From Endothia cerciana (Eukaryota > Ascomycota > Sordariomycetes > Diaporthales > Cryphonectriaceae), in the NCBI GenBank assembly GCA_026119935.1, contig JALRMH010000010.1:434001-498000 (forward strand): DNA of 64,000 bases, given 5' to 3'. Made by a program: the position numbers and the translations under genes. The stretch's first letter is position 1. The number at the start of each line of letters is the position of its first letter. Under the pieces are notes generated by a model that was not told the DNA's origin, did no database searches, and was given only the letters and a program-made list of their open reading frames with translations. Below are positions 30,978 through 42,711 of this stretch, piece by piece.

Positions 30978-33900
30978 ATGGCCGCAAAAGAGACAGCTCA
31001 GAGCATCAAGGTCCTCGACGACCTGATGCAGAAGCTCACTATCTCCAAGGAGACCGACGCCATCAAGGGCGCCTCAAACGACCTGGCCTCTTTCATCAAC
31101 GGCGATATCGTCGACTTTGATGTCCCTATCAAGTGAGTCCAGCCCTAAAGGAAGGAGAAGAAACAAGACAGGAAAACCCTCCATACTCTCTACCACGACT
31201 GCTGTGGGACGGCCTCGGTGCGCGCGCCTCCTGCGGGACTCTCTCCTGTGTCGGACTTTCTTCTTACAGGAGAAAATCCTGTTTGGGAGAACCCCGACAT
31301 GGGATACCTGCACCGAGGTTGCCCGTTCTGCCCCCCTTTGGCATCGTCGCCGTGTCGATTTGTTTCCTTGCGGATCAAAATTTCTTAGCTGGCTCGTTGG
31401 GTGGCAATCTTGGGCGGGACCGCCTGGCCCAGCGCACACCCAGCGGGGCCATAGGCTTCCAACCCCTGAAGGCTCCCCCGCGCACCAGGGCCTTTGGCGG
31501 CACAGCGGCATCCCATAGCGCTATTCAGCCACAGCCTCTTCCGCCAGAATTTTCAGCGGCTAACCTGAGAACCCCCCCAATCTGATTAGGACCGTCGAGG
31601 CTCTGAGCAAGCAACTTGCCAACAAGAAGGATGCCACCGCCCGCGAGAAGGCCCTGAGCGCCATCGAGGCCGTTGCCCGCCACTCCCAGGTCTCACCACA
31701 CGTCGAGCCTTTCTTGGCACAGCTTCTGCCCGGTGTCCTCACCGCCGCCGGCGACAAGATCACCGCTGTCAAGAATGCCGCTTTCGCTGCTGGCCTGGCG
31801 ATTGCCGAGGCCATCAACCCGAACTCCATCAAGACCATCATCGAGCCTCTTGGCAAGTCCATTAAGGATGCCCTGAAGTGGCCCGAGAAGATGCTCGCCT
31901 TGGACATGCTCGACAAGCTCATCAGCACTGCTCCCCTGCAGACAACCTTCCGCGTCCCCGAACTCCTGCCCGTCATCTCCGAGGCCATGTGGGACACCAA
32001 GAAGGAGGTCAAGGAGCGTGCCTACAAGGCCATGGAGAAGCTCTGCACCCTGATCTCCAACAGGGATATCGAGAGGTTCATCCCTGAGCTCATCAAGTGT
32101 ATTGCGAAGCCAGAGAGTGTCCCCGAGACTATCCACACGCTGGGTGCCACGACTTTCGTCCAGCGAGTTGAGCAGCCCACGCTCGCACTCATGGTTCCTC
32201 TGCTGGATCGTGGTCTCAACGAGCGCGACACCGCCATCAAGCGCAAGGCGGCTGTCATCGTTGACAACATGTGCAAGCTTGTCGACGACCCAAACATCGT
32301 CAACCCCTTCTTGCCCAAGATGTGGCCGGCTCTCCAGAAGAACTACGAGAACATCGCCGACCCTGAGGCCCGTGGCAAGACCAAGGTGGCCCTGGACACC
32401 CTCGCCCGCGTGGGTGACATCAAGGACGGCGTCATCCCTCCTGCCCGCCACGACAGTGAGCTTCACGTTGTCCTGGGCAAGCTTAAGGACGTCTTGAGGG
32501 CTAAGCACGCTGCCGTTGCTGCCGACAAGTTTGAGCCTGTTCTCAAGCACGTCTCCGCCATTGCCGGTCAGCTGATCGACGAGAAGGTGACCGACGGCAA
32601 GGACTGGATCAGGAACACCAAGTCTTACGTCTCCGTCCTGGTCGGTGATGACAACGCCGAGCCTATCATCAACGACCTCCTGAAGACCGCCTCGCCTGAT
32701 CTTGGTGAGGCCGCCGCCGTCGAGGAGATCGAGGACGATGGCGAGGTTCTTTGCGAGACCGAGTTCTCGCTCGCCTACGCTGCCAAGATCCTCTTGACCG
32801 AGACCAAGCTCAAGCTCATCCGCGGCCGCCGCTACGGTCTCTGCGGCCCCAACGGTGCCGGAAAGTCCACCCTCATGAGGGCTATCAACAACGAGCAGGT
32901 TGAGGGTTTCCCCAAGCAGTCCGAGGTCAAGACCGTGTTCGTTGAGCACGACCTTGACGCTGCTGACACGGAGATGACCACTATCGACTGGACGATGATG
33001 AAGCTGAAGGCCGCCGACGTCGGTGTCAGCCAGCAGGAGGTCGAGGAGAAGCTGTCGTCTTTCGGCTTCAGCGAGCCTATGATCAAGGGTGAGATCACTT
33101 CTCTGTCCGGTGGTTGGAAGATGAAGCTGGCTCTGTGCCGTGCCGTCTTCGAGAACCCCGACATCCTGCTGCTGGACGAGCCCACCAACCACTTGGATGT
33201 CAAGAACGTGGCCTGGCTCGAGGACTACCTGAAGAACAGCACGTGCACGTCCATCATGGTTTCTCACGACTCCGGTTTCCTGAACCGGGTGTGCCAGTAC
33301 ATCGTCAACTACGAGCGCTTCAAGCTCAAGACGTACAAGGGCAACCTGGAGGACTTCGTGAGGCAGAACCCCGCTGCCAAATCGTACTTCGAGCTGGGCG
33401 CCTCCGAGATGGAGTTCTCTTTCCCTGAGCCTGGTTTCCTTGATGGCGTCAAGACCAAGGCCAAGGCCATCCTGCGTGCCAACAGGATGGGCTTCCAGTA
33501 CCCCAACACCCCCAAGCCCCAGATTTCGGACATCACCTTCCAGTGCTCCCTGGGCTCCCGTATCGCCGTCATCGGTCCCAACGGTGCCGGCAAGTCTACC
33601 CTGGTTAACGTTCTCTGCGGTGAGTTGATCCCCACCTCTGGTGAGATCTGGTCGCACGAGAACATCCGTATCGCGTACATCAAGCAGCACGCATTCGCCC
33701 ATATCGACAACCACCTGGACAAGACGCCGTCTGAGTACATACAGTGGCGTTTCCAGACCGGCGAGGATCGTGAGACCATGGACCGCGCGAACAAGATCAT
33801 CACCGAGGATGATGAGAAGGCTGCCGAGAAGGTCTTCAAGATCAACGGCACGCAGCGTCGCGTCATTGGCATCCACTCGCGCAGAAAGCTCAAGAACTCC

Positions 33901-34662
33901 TACGAGTATGAGTGCTCCTTCGCCCTGGGTGAGAACGTGGGCATGAAGAACGAGCGCTGGGTCCCCATGATGACCGCCGACAACGAGTGGTTGGCTCGTT
34001 CCGAGCTCCTGGCTTCCCACCAGAAGCAGGTCGCAGAGGTGGACATGAAGGAGGCCCTTGCCTCCGGTCAGTTCCGACCTCTGGTGCGCAAGGAGATCGA
34101 GTCCCACTGCGAGAACTTCGGTCTGGACGCCGAGCTGGTGTCTCACTCGCGTATGAAGGGTCTGTCTGGTGGTCAGCGTGTCAAGGTCGTCCTCGCCGCC
34201 TGCTCATGGCAGCGGCCTCACTTGATCGTGCTCGACGAGCCGACCAACTACCTTGACCGTGACTCTCTCGGTGCTCTTTCCAAGGCTCTCAAGAAGTTTG
34301 AGGGTGGTGTGATCATCATTTCCCACGCCGCCGAGTTCACCCAGAACCTCACTGAGGAGGTCTGGGCTGTCCTGGACGGCAAGATGACTCCTTCGGGTCA
34401 CAACTGGGTCCAGGGCCAGGGTTCCGGCCCCAGGCTTGAGAAGAAGGGCGACGACGAGGAGGAGAAGTTCGATGCCATGGGCAACAAGATCGTGTCCACC
34501 AAGAAGAAGGCCAAGCTGACTTCTAGGTAAGTTATCACCACCCGCCGTTCAGTATCAAGTGTAGGGGCTAACAAGTTTCATAGCGAGGCACGCAAGAAGA
34601 AGAAGGAGCGCATGGCTCGCCGCAAGAGGGGCGAGGAGGTCTTCTCTGACGAGGACGACTAA
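30978..34662 (+). CDS. tef3: Translation elongation factor 3 (eEF3), fungal ABC-F ATPase
   Basis: Exons are 30978-31132, 31590-34526 and 34584-34662; introns of 457 and 57 nt agree in phase, giving 1056 aa (yeast eEF3 is 1044). The N-terminal HEAT-repeat domain spans to about residue 320. ABC1 has Walker A GPNGAGKST (471-479), signature LSGGWKMKLALCRA and Walker B ILLLDEPTNHLD. A chromodomain-like insert follows, with ABC2 Walker A at 714-722, signature LSGGQRVKVVLAAC and Walker B LIVLDEPTNYLD. The last exon encodes a Lys/Arg then acidic tail (KKKKERMARRKRGEEVFSDEDD, shown here in part). It uses ATP to drive E-site tRNA release during elongation and is essential in fungi. Codon use is strongly biased, as expected for high expression. 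An 817-codon antisense frame is a by-product of that bias. Confidence 0.98.
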
Positions 34663-35659
34663 ACGAGTCCTGCGGAAGACTGATACGACGAAAAGACTGG
34701 AAAATTTTCGGTTTGCGAGGTTACGGCGTTCAGTTGGATTGATTTGACTCATTCACACGCGTTTCGTCTGCACTTACGATGCCCGGATTCGACCAGCATG
34801 CATGAAGACGAGGTTTCCCTGATCTGTCACAGAGATTGACATTCAAGATCTTGAAGACCCTCTCCGCCTGAGGTTTGGAGGCCCTCGCGGCGGGAGAGCT
34901 GATGAGATCTCTGTTGTTTGTTGAGGACTTTGGCGGCTGATAGAGGGGGTTCACGTACGCGAGAACCATATACCAGATAGATGAGGGTTCACTACACGTG
35001 GAAGGATGGTATAGATGGGCCATAGATAGTATACTATTCCATACAAAAACAATTCATTAGTTCATCAAAAAACATGGTATCTGTCAAGTGTACAACTAAC
35101 TAGTGCTGCAATCTGGGGGCGTGTTCGCCGACTAGATACTCACCATGATTGACAGGCATCGTCTCGAGTCCCGCTCCAGCCCGACTTGGATCTAAGAGGC
35201 CCGGCCACAAATTGTATAAGAACAAATTTAGTCAACAAGAGGTCCTCGACCCTGGGAGGACGGTTTCATCTCGCCACAGATTGGCTAGTGTCACTCAGGT
35301 TGATGCCATCTCACAAACGATTTTCATCTCCTACATTGCGGTACGACTGGTCTCCTCCTCCCACAAGGCCGGATGCGTGGTACCTACCTTAGTTGGTATC
35401 TTCCATGTCTCGTCCCCAGGGTTTCCTCCCCAGGCCGAAGGAAGTGTTGAGGCTTCCACCCGGATTTTTGGGGGGGGGGGGGGGGTTGACCATCAAGCGC
35501 CCGGGAAATCGACACGGCCCGCGCGGTGGCTCTCGTGGTGGTCGCGATGAAGGGAGGACGGGGGCCCTGTGACATGACGTCAAGGGGTCCAGTACGTCAT
35601 CTCGACTTGCTGTCGTCTGTTCCTCTCAATAAATGCCTTTCCCTAGTCCAACCACAGAC

Positions 35660-35665
35660 TATAAA
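35660..35665 (+). promoter_or_regulatory. TATA box of the CsbD/Hmp1-like gene
   Basis: TATAAA lies 155 bp before the ATG at 35820; with the telobox 60 bp before the ATG it marks a plausible core promoter. Confidence 0.4.
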
Positions 35666-35756
35666 CGTGAGCGGAGCCGACCATTCCAGAAAGGCCACGA
35701 GGAATTGTAGCTTCAAAGGATTCACATCATAAAGAGATCCCAACGGAGAGGACCGT

Positions 35757-35767
35757 AACCCTAGCCC
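35757..35767 (+). promoter_or_regulatory. Telobox-like element upstream of the CsbD/Hmp1-like gene
   Basis: AACCCTAGCCC (one mismatch from the double telobox) lies 53-63 bp upstream of the ATG, probably within the 5' leader. Confidence 0.35.
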
Positions 35768-35819
35768 ACACCTGAGTTACGTTATCCCAGGCGTCTATCC
35801 CCGTAACTCCGCAACAAAG

Positions 35820-36196
35820 ATGTCGAGCAGCGACCAGACCAGCCAGCCCGGCCTCGCCGGCGGCCACGCCGAGTACGTCAAGGGAGCCGCGCAGGTGAGT
35901 TCTCCCGGACGGTCCCAGGATTCCCGTCCGGGGTTGGGGGTGCAACCGGGTTTGGGGCATTGCAGCTGAGCTAACGCACCGTCGGACAGTCCGCCATCGG
36001 CAGCGTGACGGGCTCCCAGGCGTGGACGGCCTCGGGCGAGCAGGCGAAGGCCCACGCGGTGTCCGACATGAAGGCGGCCGGCGAGGCGAGGGGCTCGGCC
36101 GGCCAGGGGGGGCTCGGGAGGGCGGAGGAGCTGGCCGGGAAGGCGGTGGGGTGTGAGGGCATGGTGCGGGAGGGAGGGGAGAGCAGGAGGGAGTAG
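35820..36196 (+). CDS. CsbD-like / Hmp1-type stress protein
   Basis: Exons 35820-35894 and 35990-36196 are split by a 95-nt intron (GTGAGT donor, GCTAAC branch, CAG acceptor) at phase 0, giving 93 aa. The N-terminus (SSSDQTSQPGLAGGHAEYVKG) and the C-terminal GRAEELAGKAVGCEGMVREG match the fungal family annotated as mismatched base pair and cruciform DNA recognition proteins (Ustilago Hmp1-type) and the CsbD-like stress fold of short amphipathic helices. The protein is small, Gly/Ala/Glu-rich and soluble. Family members are induced by stress; the DNA-binding claim rests on the basidiomycete namesake and is not shown by this sequence. Confidence 0.85.
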
Positions 36197-37744
36197 ATGC
36201 TCGGGGGGGGGTGGGGGGGGGTGAATAGGGAATAGGCGTGTTGAGTGGTCATCTCCTGTGCGACCTGCGGGTGGTGTTCAATTGTGAGAGGAGCTGGACT
36301 GGGTCGCTGGTCCCACTGGCTAGGTCGCCAGCTCAGATTCAATGTCAAGGGTTACTCACCTTGAGAAAAGGTTGCGCTGGTTATTGGGCTCAGTTAAGCC
36401 GGCCTAATCCGTCAGTCTGAGGCCCATGGGCATATCGGTAGCTGGGACGTCGCTGGTCAAGTCAATATACGAACCGGCCGCTCGTAGTTCCTAGTAAGTG
36501 TGAACCACACCGTAGATCACCCCACCCCGAGCACCCCGTGTCCTCCTACAACCGTTGACCTATGATGGGGTTTGTCCTTTTTTTTTCTATTTTTGAAAGC
36601 TTCCGCGCCACTGAGAATGTCTGGGCACCTGCTTTGTGCCCTCCGGATCAACATGCAGAGATTCTCTTCCGAGCCATGGTTCTGCTCCGTGAGAGAGACA
36701 CTGACGGCTAATTTTGCCTCGCTCGTTGACGAGACACGGTGGCCCACGGGTGAGGCTGCGAGGTGCATAGCAATGTGCAAGAGCCATCGCCAATACTTGG
36801 TAGATCTTTTGATCGAGTAGAAATCGCATGTCCCGATAAGGAACCACAAGAGGCAGACTAAAAGAGAAGAAAAGAAGAAGAAAGATACAATGAGTACCCG
36901 GGAACGAAGACGAGATGAGGGGACAGTGCCAGGCCGATGCGATGATCTTGTTATAGCGAGAAAGGTCCTCTGCCCATGAACGAAAACCAGGGCATGACAT
37001 ACCACGTAATACAACCCTTAGTCTGAGAGATCTATGGGAGATACTCGGGGAAATTCGAAGGCTCCACCGGCGTCGTGATCGCATCGCCCCTGCAGGAGGA
37101 CAAAGAACCCCCCCCCTAAGCGAGAACGGGCGACGCCCATCTCGTATTGACTATACCAGCTGTCCTGCTGGGCGCGTAAGGCTATCACCACTGGCTCGCC
37201 CCGGCCGATAAGCACTATGCCCAATCGGGAGTTATACCACGAGCGTGGGCACCTCCATCATCCTTTTTGTTTCTTATCTTTCTACATAGTACGTGGGAGG
37301 GGAATCACGACGTGTAAAAGCTGCGCCCCCCAAGGGACCCCCTCCCGTGTCTGGAGCCCATACCATATGTCCCTGGGGTCAGCATCAGGGGCCGGAAGGG
37401 GACTTGTACCGCGAGGCGGCCCTCGATTGCCCAACCATGTATAGATGATATATAGAGACCGGCCTGGCTCGTCTTCCTAAGGTGAAGAGGAGATGGCTTG
37501 TCGACTAAACAAGAGGCGCTCTAAGACCAAAGCCAAATCTACGATATACCGCAAACGGCGTTAAGAAAAGATACATACTCAGCTTCTGCCGTTATATCCC
37601 TTCGACCTTAGGCGGTTGTCCCTTGTTATAAGGCCAACAATATCCTTTATTCCTCCTCCCCGTCCTCTGCTCGTCACGCCCACCGAGGGAGGGCTTGGAC
37701 TCCGAATCACATCCCGGGGACAGACAAGCAGCACGTCGTCGACA
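36197..37744. other. Intergenic region
   Basis: Two G9 runs separated by a single T (36203-36221) lie just after the preceding stop codon. The 165-codon minus-strand ORFs (36517-37084) overlap one another and show no domain. No gene recognised. Confidence 0.45.
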
Positions 37745-39879
37745 ATGTACGCCGGCTACAGATACGCGCGGAGAAAGTATCAGGAGCGGCAGGCCAGGAA
37801 GGCCGACGGGGCCCAGGGCCAAGGTGGGTTTGCAGCTGGACAGACACCTCTGCCCGCCCACGCGGCGGAAGGCACCTCGTCAACCAGGACCGCCACGCCG
37901 GAGAAGGCCCTCACGCCCGAGGAGAAGGCCGAGAAGCGCCGGAAGCGCAACTACCGGCTCAAGGTTGTCTTCGGCCTCTCCATGCCGTTCATGCTGCAGG
38001 CCCTCGACACGACCATCGTGGCGGCTGCTCTGCCCACGATCGCTAAGGAATTCAGTGCGTCTCGCTGCCCCCAGATCTCCCTCCCGTCCCAGCAAAAGAC
38101 GAATGAAAGGAAAAGAAAAGAAGAGAGGAGGAAAGGAGAGAAGAAGAAGGAAGGGAAAAGGAAAGAAGAAGAGGAAGAAGGTCATATGAGATGCACAGCT
38201 TACTAACCATCCTCCTCCTCGCCACACAGACAGTGTCTCCCAGCAGAACTGGATCATCTCCGTCTTCAACCTCACGGCCGCCGCCTTCCTGCCCTTCTGG
38301 GCCCAGGCGGCCGACATCTTCGGGCGCCACCTCACGATCCAGCTCACCGTCGTGCTCATGATGGCCGGCTCCGCGATCTGCACGGGTGCGCCCACGTCCG
38401 CCTTCCCCGCCCTGCTCGTCGGGCGCGCGGTGCAGGGGGTCGGCGCCGCCGGCGTCAACATCTCGGTGCGCACCATCCTCGCCGACAGGGTCAGCCTGGC
38501 CGACTACGCCCTCAACTGGACTCTCTTCGCCGTCCTCTCGGCGGTCGGCTACACCATCGGCCCCGTCATCGGCGGCTACCTCACGGACGACACCTGGCGC
38601 TGGTGCTTCGCCATCAACCTGCCCGTGGCCGCTCTCGCCGTCGTCGTCGTCCTGCTCGTCCTGCGCGGGGAGCTCCTGGGCCCGCAGCCCCTGCCCGAGC
38701 TGGAGGGGCTCGCCGGGGGGGGCGGCGGCGGCGCCCGGCGCGCCCGCCTCCTCGTGCGGGTCGGCACTATCGACTTCGTCGGCCAGCTGCTGTTCCTCTT
38801 CGGCCTGGGCCTCGTCATCCTCGCGCTGACCTGGGCGGGCAACGGCTCGTCGGGGACGTACAGGTGGGGCTCGCCGCAGGTGCTGGCGCCGCTCGTCGTC
38901 GGCGCCGTGCTGACGGCCCTGTGGTTGGCCTACGAGTACAGCATGGCCCCGGGGCGCGCCATGTCCCGGGTCTTCACGAGGCAGCGGCCCATGATGCCGT
39001 GGGTGCTGTTCGAGAAGAAGGACATCTCGATCCTCTTCTACACCAACTTCAGCTATGGCATGTGCCTGTACGCCGTGATGTACTTCATGGACTATTACTT
39101 CCAGTACGTGCGGGGCCAGAGCGCGAGCAACGCGGGGACGGCGCTGTTGTATTTCCTGCCCGGTCTTGGAGGTGAGTCATCCCCCCCCCCCCCCAATTTT
39201 CATCCTGTAAGTTGTCTCTGGGACTCACAGGCTGACGTCTCCTGTGTGACCCTCCTTCCCAGCCGGTGCCTACTCCGCGATATTCATGCTCAACCGGTGG
39301 CCGCGGCAGACCGTCTACCCGCTCCTGCTCGGCTCCGTCAGCTCGGCGGTGGGCATCACCGTGCTCTCGCGGGCCATCGACGCCGACGACGTCAACCTGG
39401 TCTACGGGATGATGGCGCTCGCGGGCTTCGGCGTGGGCGCCAGCATGAGCCCGAGCTCGACGCACGGGCTGGCGCAGCTCCCGGCCAGCACGGCGCAGAT
39501 CACCTGCGTGTTCGCCTTCGCGATGCCGTTCGGCGGCGCCGTGGGCGTCACCATCATGAACACCGTGTGGAACAACAAGCTGGGCCCGCATGACGAGTTT
39601 GTCCGCAGCGCCATCGCGTACGCGTACTACGCCATCCTGCCGTTCATGTGGCTGAGCGTGGTGGCGTGCCTGTTCCTAGGCAACGTCTGGGTCGGGAAGG
39701 ATGGCGACCACGAGGTGGTGACGGGGGCCTACCTGGTGGGGCTGGCCACGGGGAGGAGGCTGGTCAGGGAGACGAGGACGCGTGCGGGTGGTGATTGGGC
39801 CAGCGCGCCGGCCCATGGCGAGGAGGCGGCGATCACTGCGGGACATAAAAGGGATGGAGAGGCTGCTGAGCCTGTCTGA
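37745..39879 (+). CDS. MFS drug:proton antiporter (DHA2 family, 14-TM type)
   Basis: Exons are 37745-38054, 38230-39171 and 39263-39879. Introns of 175 and 91 nt agree in phase, giving 622 aa. A charged cytosolic N-terminus of about 75 residues precedes TM1. DHA2 motif D1 (LDTTIVAAALPTIAKEF) is split by intron 1. Motif A appears as ADIFGRH, motif C as GYTIGPVIGG in TM5. The long TM content and an extra helix pair fit the 14-TM subfamily that exports drugs, siderophore-like compounds or basic amino acids at the plasma or vacuolar membrane. Intron 1 is a purine (AG-rich) stretch and intron 2 begins with a C14 run. The substrate cannot be read from the sequence; no biosynthetic genes adjoin it. 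Confidence 0.93.
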
Positions 39880-40111
39880 GGCTTTCTCATACTACCTCTT
39901 CTCTTTGGGAGCCAGGGAACAGTCGAAAGGGGAGGCGTTAGGGTTTTGGGGTTTTGGTGTGGGGGTGGGGAGTGGTAAATGGGCAGGGCAGTGTGTGCAT
40001 TTGTCTGGGTGTATATTTGTCCAAATGTGATCTCCTTTGTCCTAGATACACACATAGGGAAGCCGTGTTGAGGCAGACGTTGGCATTGTAGAAACTAGTG
40101 GCTCATGTGGC

Positions 40112-40885
40112 TCAGCCGCCCTTGACGGACCGAGGTTGCCTGATCATATATCTGAAGGTGTAGGTGCCCCATTTCTCGTCACCGGTAGGCGGCTTGATGT
40201 CCATCGGCTTGGCCCAGTGGTCCAGGTCGATCTCGAGGGTGTCGTCAACCTCGAAGCCACACTTGCGGTACATCTCAGCCCCCGCCTCGCTCGAGTGTAC
40301 CCAGCAGAACACGCCCTCGGCATCGGCACGATCTGTGCCGCGCCTCACCAAGGCCGTCCCGACGCCACGGAGCCGGTGGGCTGGGTGTACCGAGAGCCCG
40401 ACAACGTACATGCATCTGGTGCCGGGGGGCATGACGCGGTTTTGGAAATCGGCGAAGTGTGACGAGGTGAGCTCCTCCAGCTGGGCGATGGAGTCCAGGT
40501 CCGGAGACTTGGTCTTTTGGTAGTCCTGGCCCACGACGCCCGGGGGCACCTTAGTGCTGCTCTCCTTGCCTCCTGTCTGCCCGGTGCTGCTGGATCTTGT
40601 GGGTTGCGGCTGTGGGTCGAGGCGGAGGCCCCAGCAGACGTAGCCGAGGAGTGACCCGGTCTCATCGTCGACGGCCTTGATGAGCTCGATCCTGTTCGCC
40701 GGAACACCCAGCCTGTGCCTGATCATGTCAGGTACGCCGGCGGCATGATTGTATGGTCGGGTCGGGTGAGCGGCCTTGAGGAGGGTGTGCCTGTCGTCCT
40801 CGAAGCCGAGACCCTCCATCTCAGCCAGGGCCGGGATGTCATGTTCAGTGACGGGTTGGAGCGAGAATGAGGATGTGGATGGCAT
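40112..40885 (-). CDS. GNAT-family N-acetyltransferase
   Basis: Intronless, 257 aa from the ATG at 40885; an upstream in-frame extension exists but lacks a good ATG. The GNAT fold is marked by the start (FSLQPVTEHDIPALAEMEGL), strand SLLGYVCWGL, and motif A MYVVGLSVHPAHRLRGVGTAL, where RLRGVG is the acetyl-CoA pyrophosphate loop (R/Q-x-x-G-x-G/A), then AEMYRKCGFE, the usual alpha4/beta6 segment. A polar insert (about 95-140) separates strands 3 and 4. It transfers acetyl from acetyl-CoA to an amine; the substrate is unknown. Confidence 0.9.
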   Translation of the reverse strand: MPSTSSFSLQPVTEHDIPALAEMEGLGFEDDRHTLLKAAHPTRPYNHAAGVPDMIRHRLGVPANRIELIKAVDDETGSLLGYVCWGLRLDPQPQPTRSSSTGQTGGKESSTKVPPGVVGQDYQKTKSPDLDSIAQLEELTSSHFADFQNRVMPPGTRCMYVVGLSVHPAHRLRGVGTALVRRGTDRADAEGVFCWVHSSEAGAEMYRKCGFEVDDTLEIDLDHWAKPMDIKPPTGDEKWGTYTFRYMIRQPRSVKGG

Positions 40886-42100
40886 GGCGTTGTGAAGAAA
40901 GATGATGGTGGTGATGATGATGATGAGAGGGTATCCTAAGACAAGGAGATGGGAGGGACGAGATGAGGACAATGACAGAGAGAGATTCTGGATATGTTTA
41001 TGTATTTGTAGCGTATCGACACTGTCCAGATGAATAGCGAACAAGTACTGGACGGAGTGAATAGTCATTCCATGTTGGGGGGGGGGGCGGGTCGTTCAGT
41101 CGTATCGCGCGCCACTTTGATCGTAGCGTTGTTTGGAGACGGTCGGCATGAGCAACATGTCCCGGCGAGACGGATCGGGTCGAGGTTCTTAGGCAGCCAG
41201 CGAGTTGGGTGATCGAACCAGGAGGGAGGGAAGATTATAGATAAGTCTTGCTCGCACAGCGGATAAGGCCACGGCCTGCCCTTGATCCAGAAGAAGGTGT
41301 CCTCCAGGAGTCGTGCTGCGCTGCAGTGCACCAGGTCCGGTCTCACCTCTGGCACTACCGTGAGATGGTGGCGAGTGAGCATCTGGCATCCTGTCTCTAC
41401 CCATACGGTAGACCTCGGGAACGAGTCCCGCCGGTTCGTTCCATGATGCACGCCTCCTCCGCAACATCTAGTGAGGTGACGGTGTGTGGGGATACTCAGC
41501 TGTCTCCCGTGACACCCGCGGCCGTTGGACAATACACACGAGTGCGCCAGCAGGAAGGGAGGTGACCTCGTGGTGGGCTGAACATGATGGTGGTCGCCGC
41601 GTGGGTGAAGAAATACACACTAGCCAACTGACTGACTATTGATTGTAGATAATGACAGGAAGACGGTGAGGGAGGGGTTGGGACAGGGCTGAGGGGGGCA
41701 GGCAGGGCCCGACCCCGCCATAGACATGCCCCGCCTCACACAAGCTCCCCCGCTTATACTTAATAGCCCACCCAACCTGCCTGGGCCTGTCATCACTCGC
41801 TCGACCTGCTCCGTCCACACGAGGCTGCCTTTCTCCTCTACAGCCTCCCTGCCTGACCTGCACCTTTTTCACCTACCTCTTCTGCAGACCAGCAGGCCAG
41901 CAGCTACCACGACAGCTCATCCCTCGCACCTGACCGTCGCAAAAACCCGAGATCCCGCCACTCCTCCTGGGGCCTAACTATCGTCAACACCTTTCCGATA
42001 GTCCACCAGAAGAGCCACGAGGCCTAGCAGACTGCCCCCCGTCCCAGTCTGCCACGACATCTTCTCACGAGCCACGGTAGCAACAGACATCACAGTCAAG
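40886..42100. other. Divergent promoter region (GNAT / E2)
   Basis: 1.2 kb with a G11 run (41077-41087) and a pyrimidine-rich leader before the E2 gene. ORFs on both strands lack domains. No gene recognised. Confidence 0.5.
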
Positions 42101-42711
42101 ATGGCAAGCGTCAAGCGCATCAATAAGGTATCTCCACCTCCTCCTCCTCCTCCTCCTCCTCCTCCTCCTCCTCCTCCTCCTCCCTCCCACCCCCCACACC
42201 CTTCCACCACACGCACGCGCACACAGCTAACCATGCCACCCTCCCCTCCCCCCAGGAACTGGCCGAGTGCTCCTCTCCCTCCGCCCTCCCGGGCATGACC
42301 GTCGTCCCCCTCTCCGACGCCGACGTCTCCACCTGGCACGTCACCCTGTCCGGGCCCCCTTCGACCCCCTACGAGGGAGGCACCTTCGGCCTCCGCGTCG
42401 AGCTGGGCGCCTCGTACCCCTTCAAGGCCCCCGCCGTCCGCTTCGTCACCCGCATCTACCACCCCAACGTCACCAACGATAGCGACGGCAGCATCTGCAT
42501 CGCCGCCCTCAAGCCCGAGCAGTGGAAGCCCGCCACCAAGCTCCTGTCCGTCCTCCAGGCCGTCCGCCAGCTGCTCGTCGAGCCCAACCCGGACGACCCC
42601 CTCGAGGGCGGCATCGCCGACGAGTACCAGAACCGCCGCGACATCTTCAACAGGAATGTGAGGGACTACGTCAAGAGGTACGCGGCCAAGCCGGACCCGT
42701 TCACCGCGTGA
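42101..42711 (+). CDS. Ubiquitin-conjugating enzyme E2
   Basis: Exon 1 is 42101-42127 (9 codons) and exon 2 is 42256-42711; a 128-nt intron filled by a CTC microsatellite separates them at phase 0, giving 160 aa. The UBC fold is complete: the helix-1 region, GPPSTPYEGGTFGLRVELG, YPFKAPAVRFVTRIYHPN (HPN at 78-80) and the active-site Cys90 in DGSICIAAL. The segment WKPATKLLSVLQAVRQLL and the PLEGGIADEY end resemble UBE2L3/UBE2D-type E2s more than Ubc9 or Ubc12, but the exact orthologue is unsure. It accepts ubiquitin (or a related modifier) from E1 as a thioester and passes it on with an E3. Confidence 0.93.
42137..42186. repeat. (CTC)n microsatellite inside the E2 intron
   Basis: About 16 trinucleotide units starting nine bases after the 5' splice site, giving the intron a long pyrimidine tract. 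Confidence 0.9.

Larger units (their letters stand above)
34663..35819. other. Intergenic region
   Basis: Holds a G16 run (35470-35485), a TATA box (35660-35665) and a telobox-like AACCCTAGCCC (35757-35767), the last two serving the next gene. No gene recognised. Confidence 0.5.

Noticed and set aside
31693..34146. 817-codon open frame antisense to the eEF3 gene
   Set aside because: It lies wholly opposite a strongly codon-biased gene. The Leu/Val/Gly/Asp-rich translation is the expected mirror of that bias, and no domain or splice site supports it.
8850..39879. Possible secondary-metabolite cluster (P450, SDR, MFS transporter)
   Set aside because: The genes are 15-30 kb apart and separated by GlnRS, eEF3 and other housekeeping genes; no synthase or pathway regulator is present.
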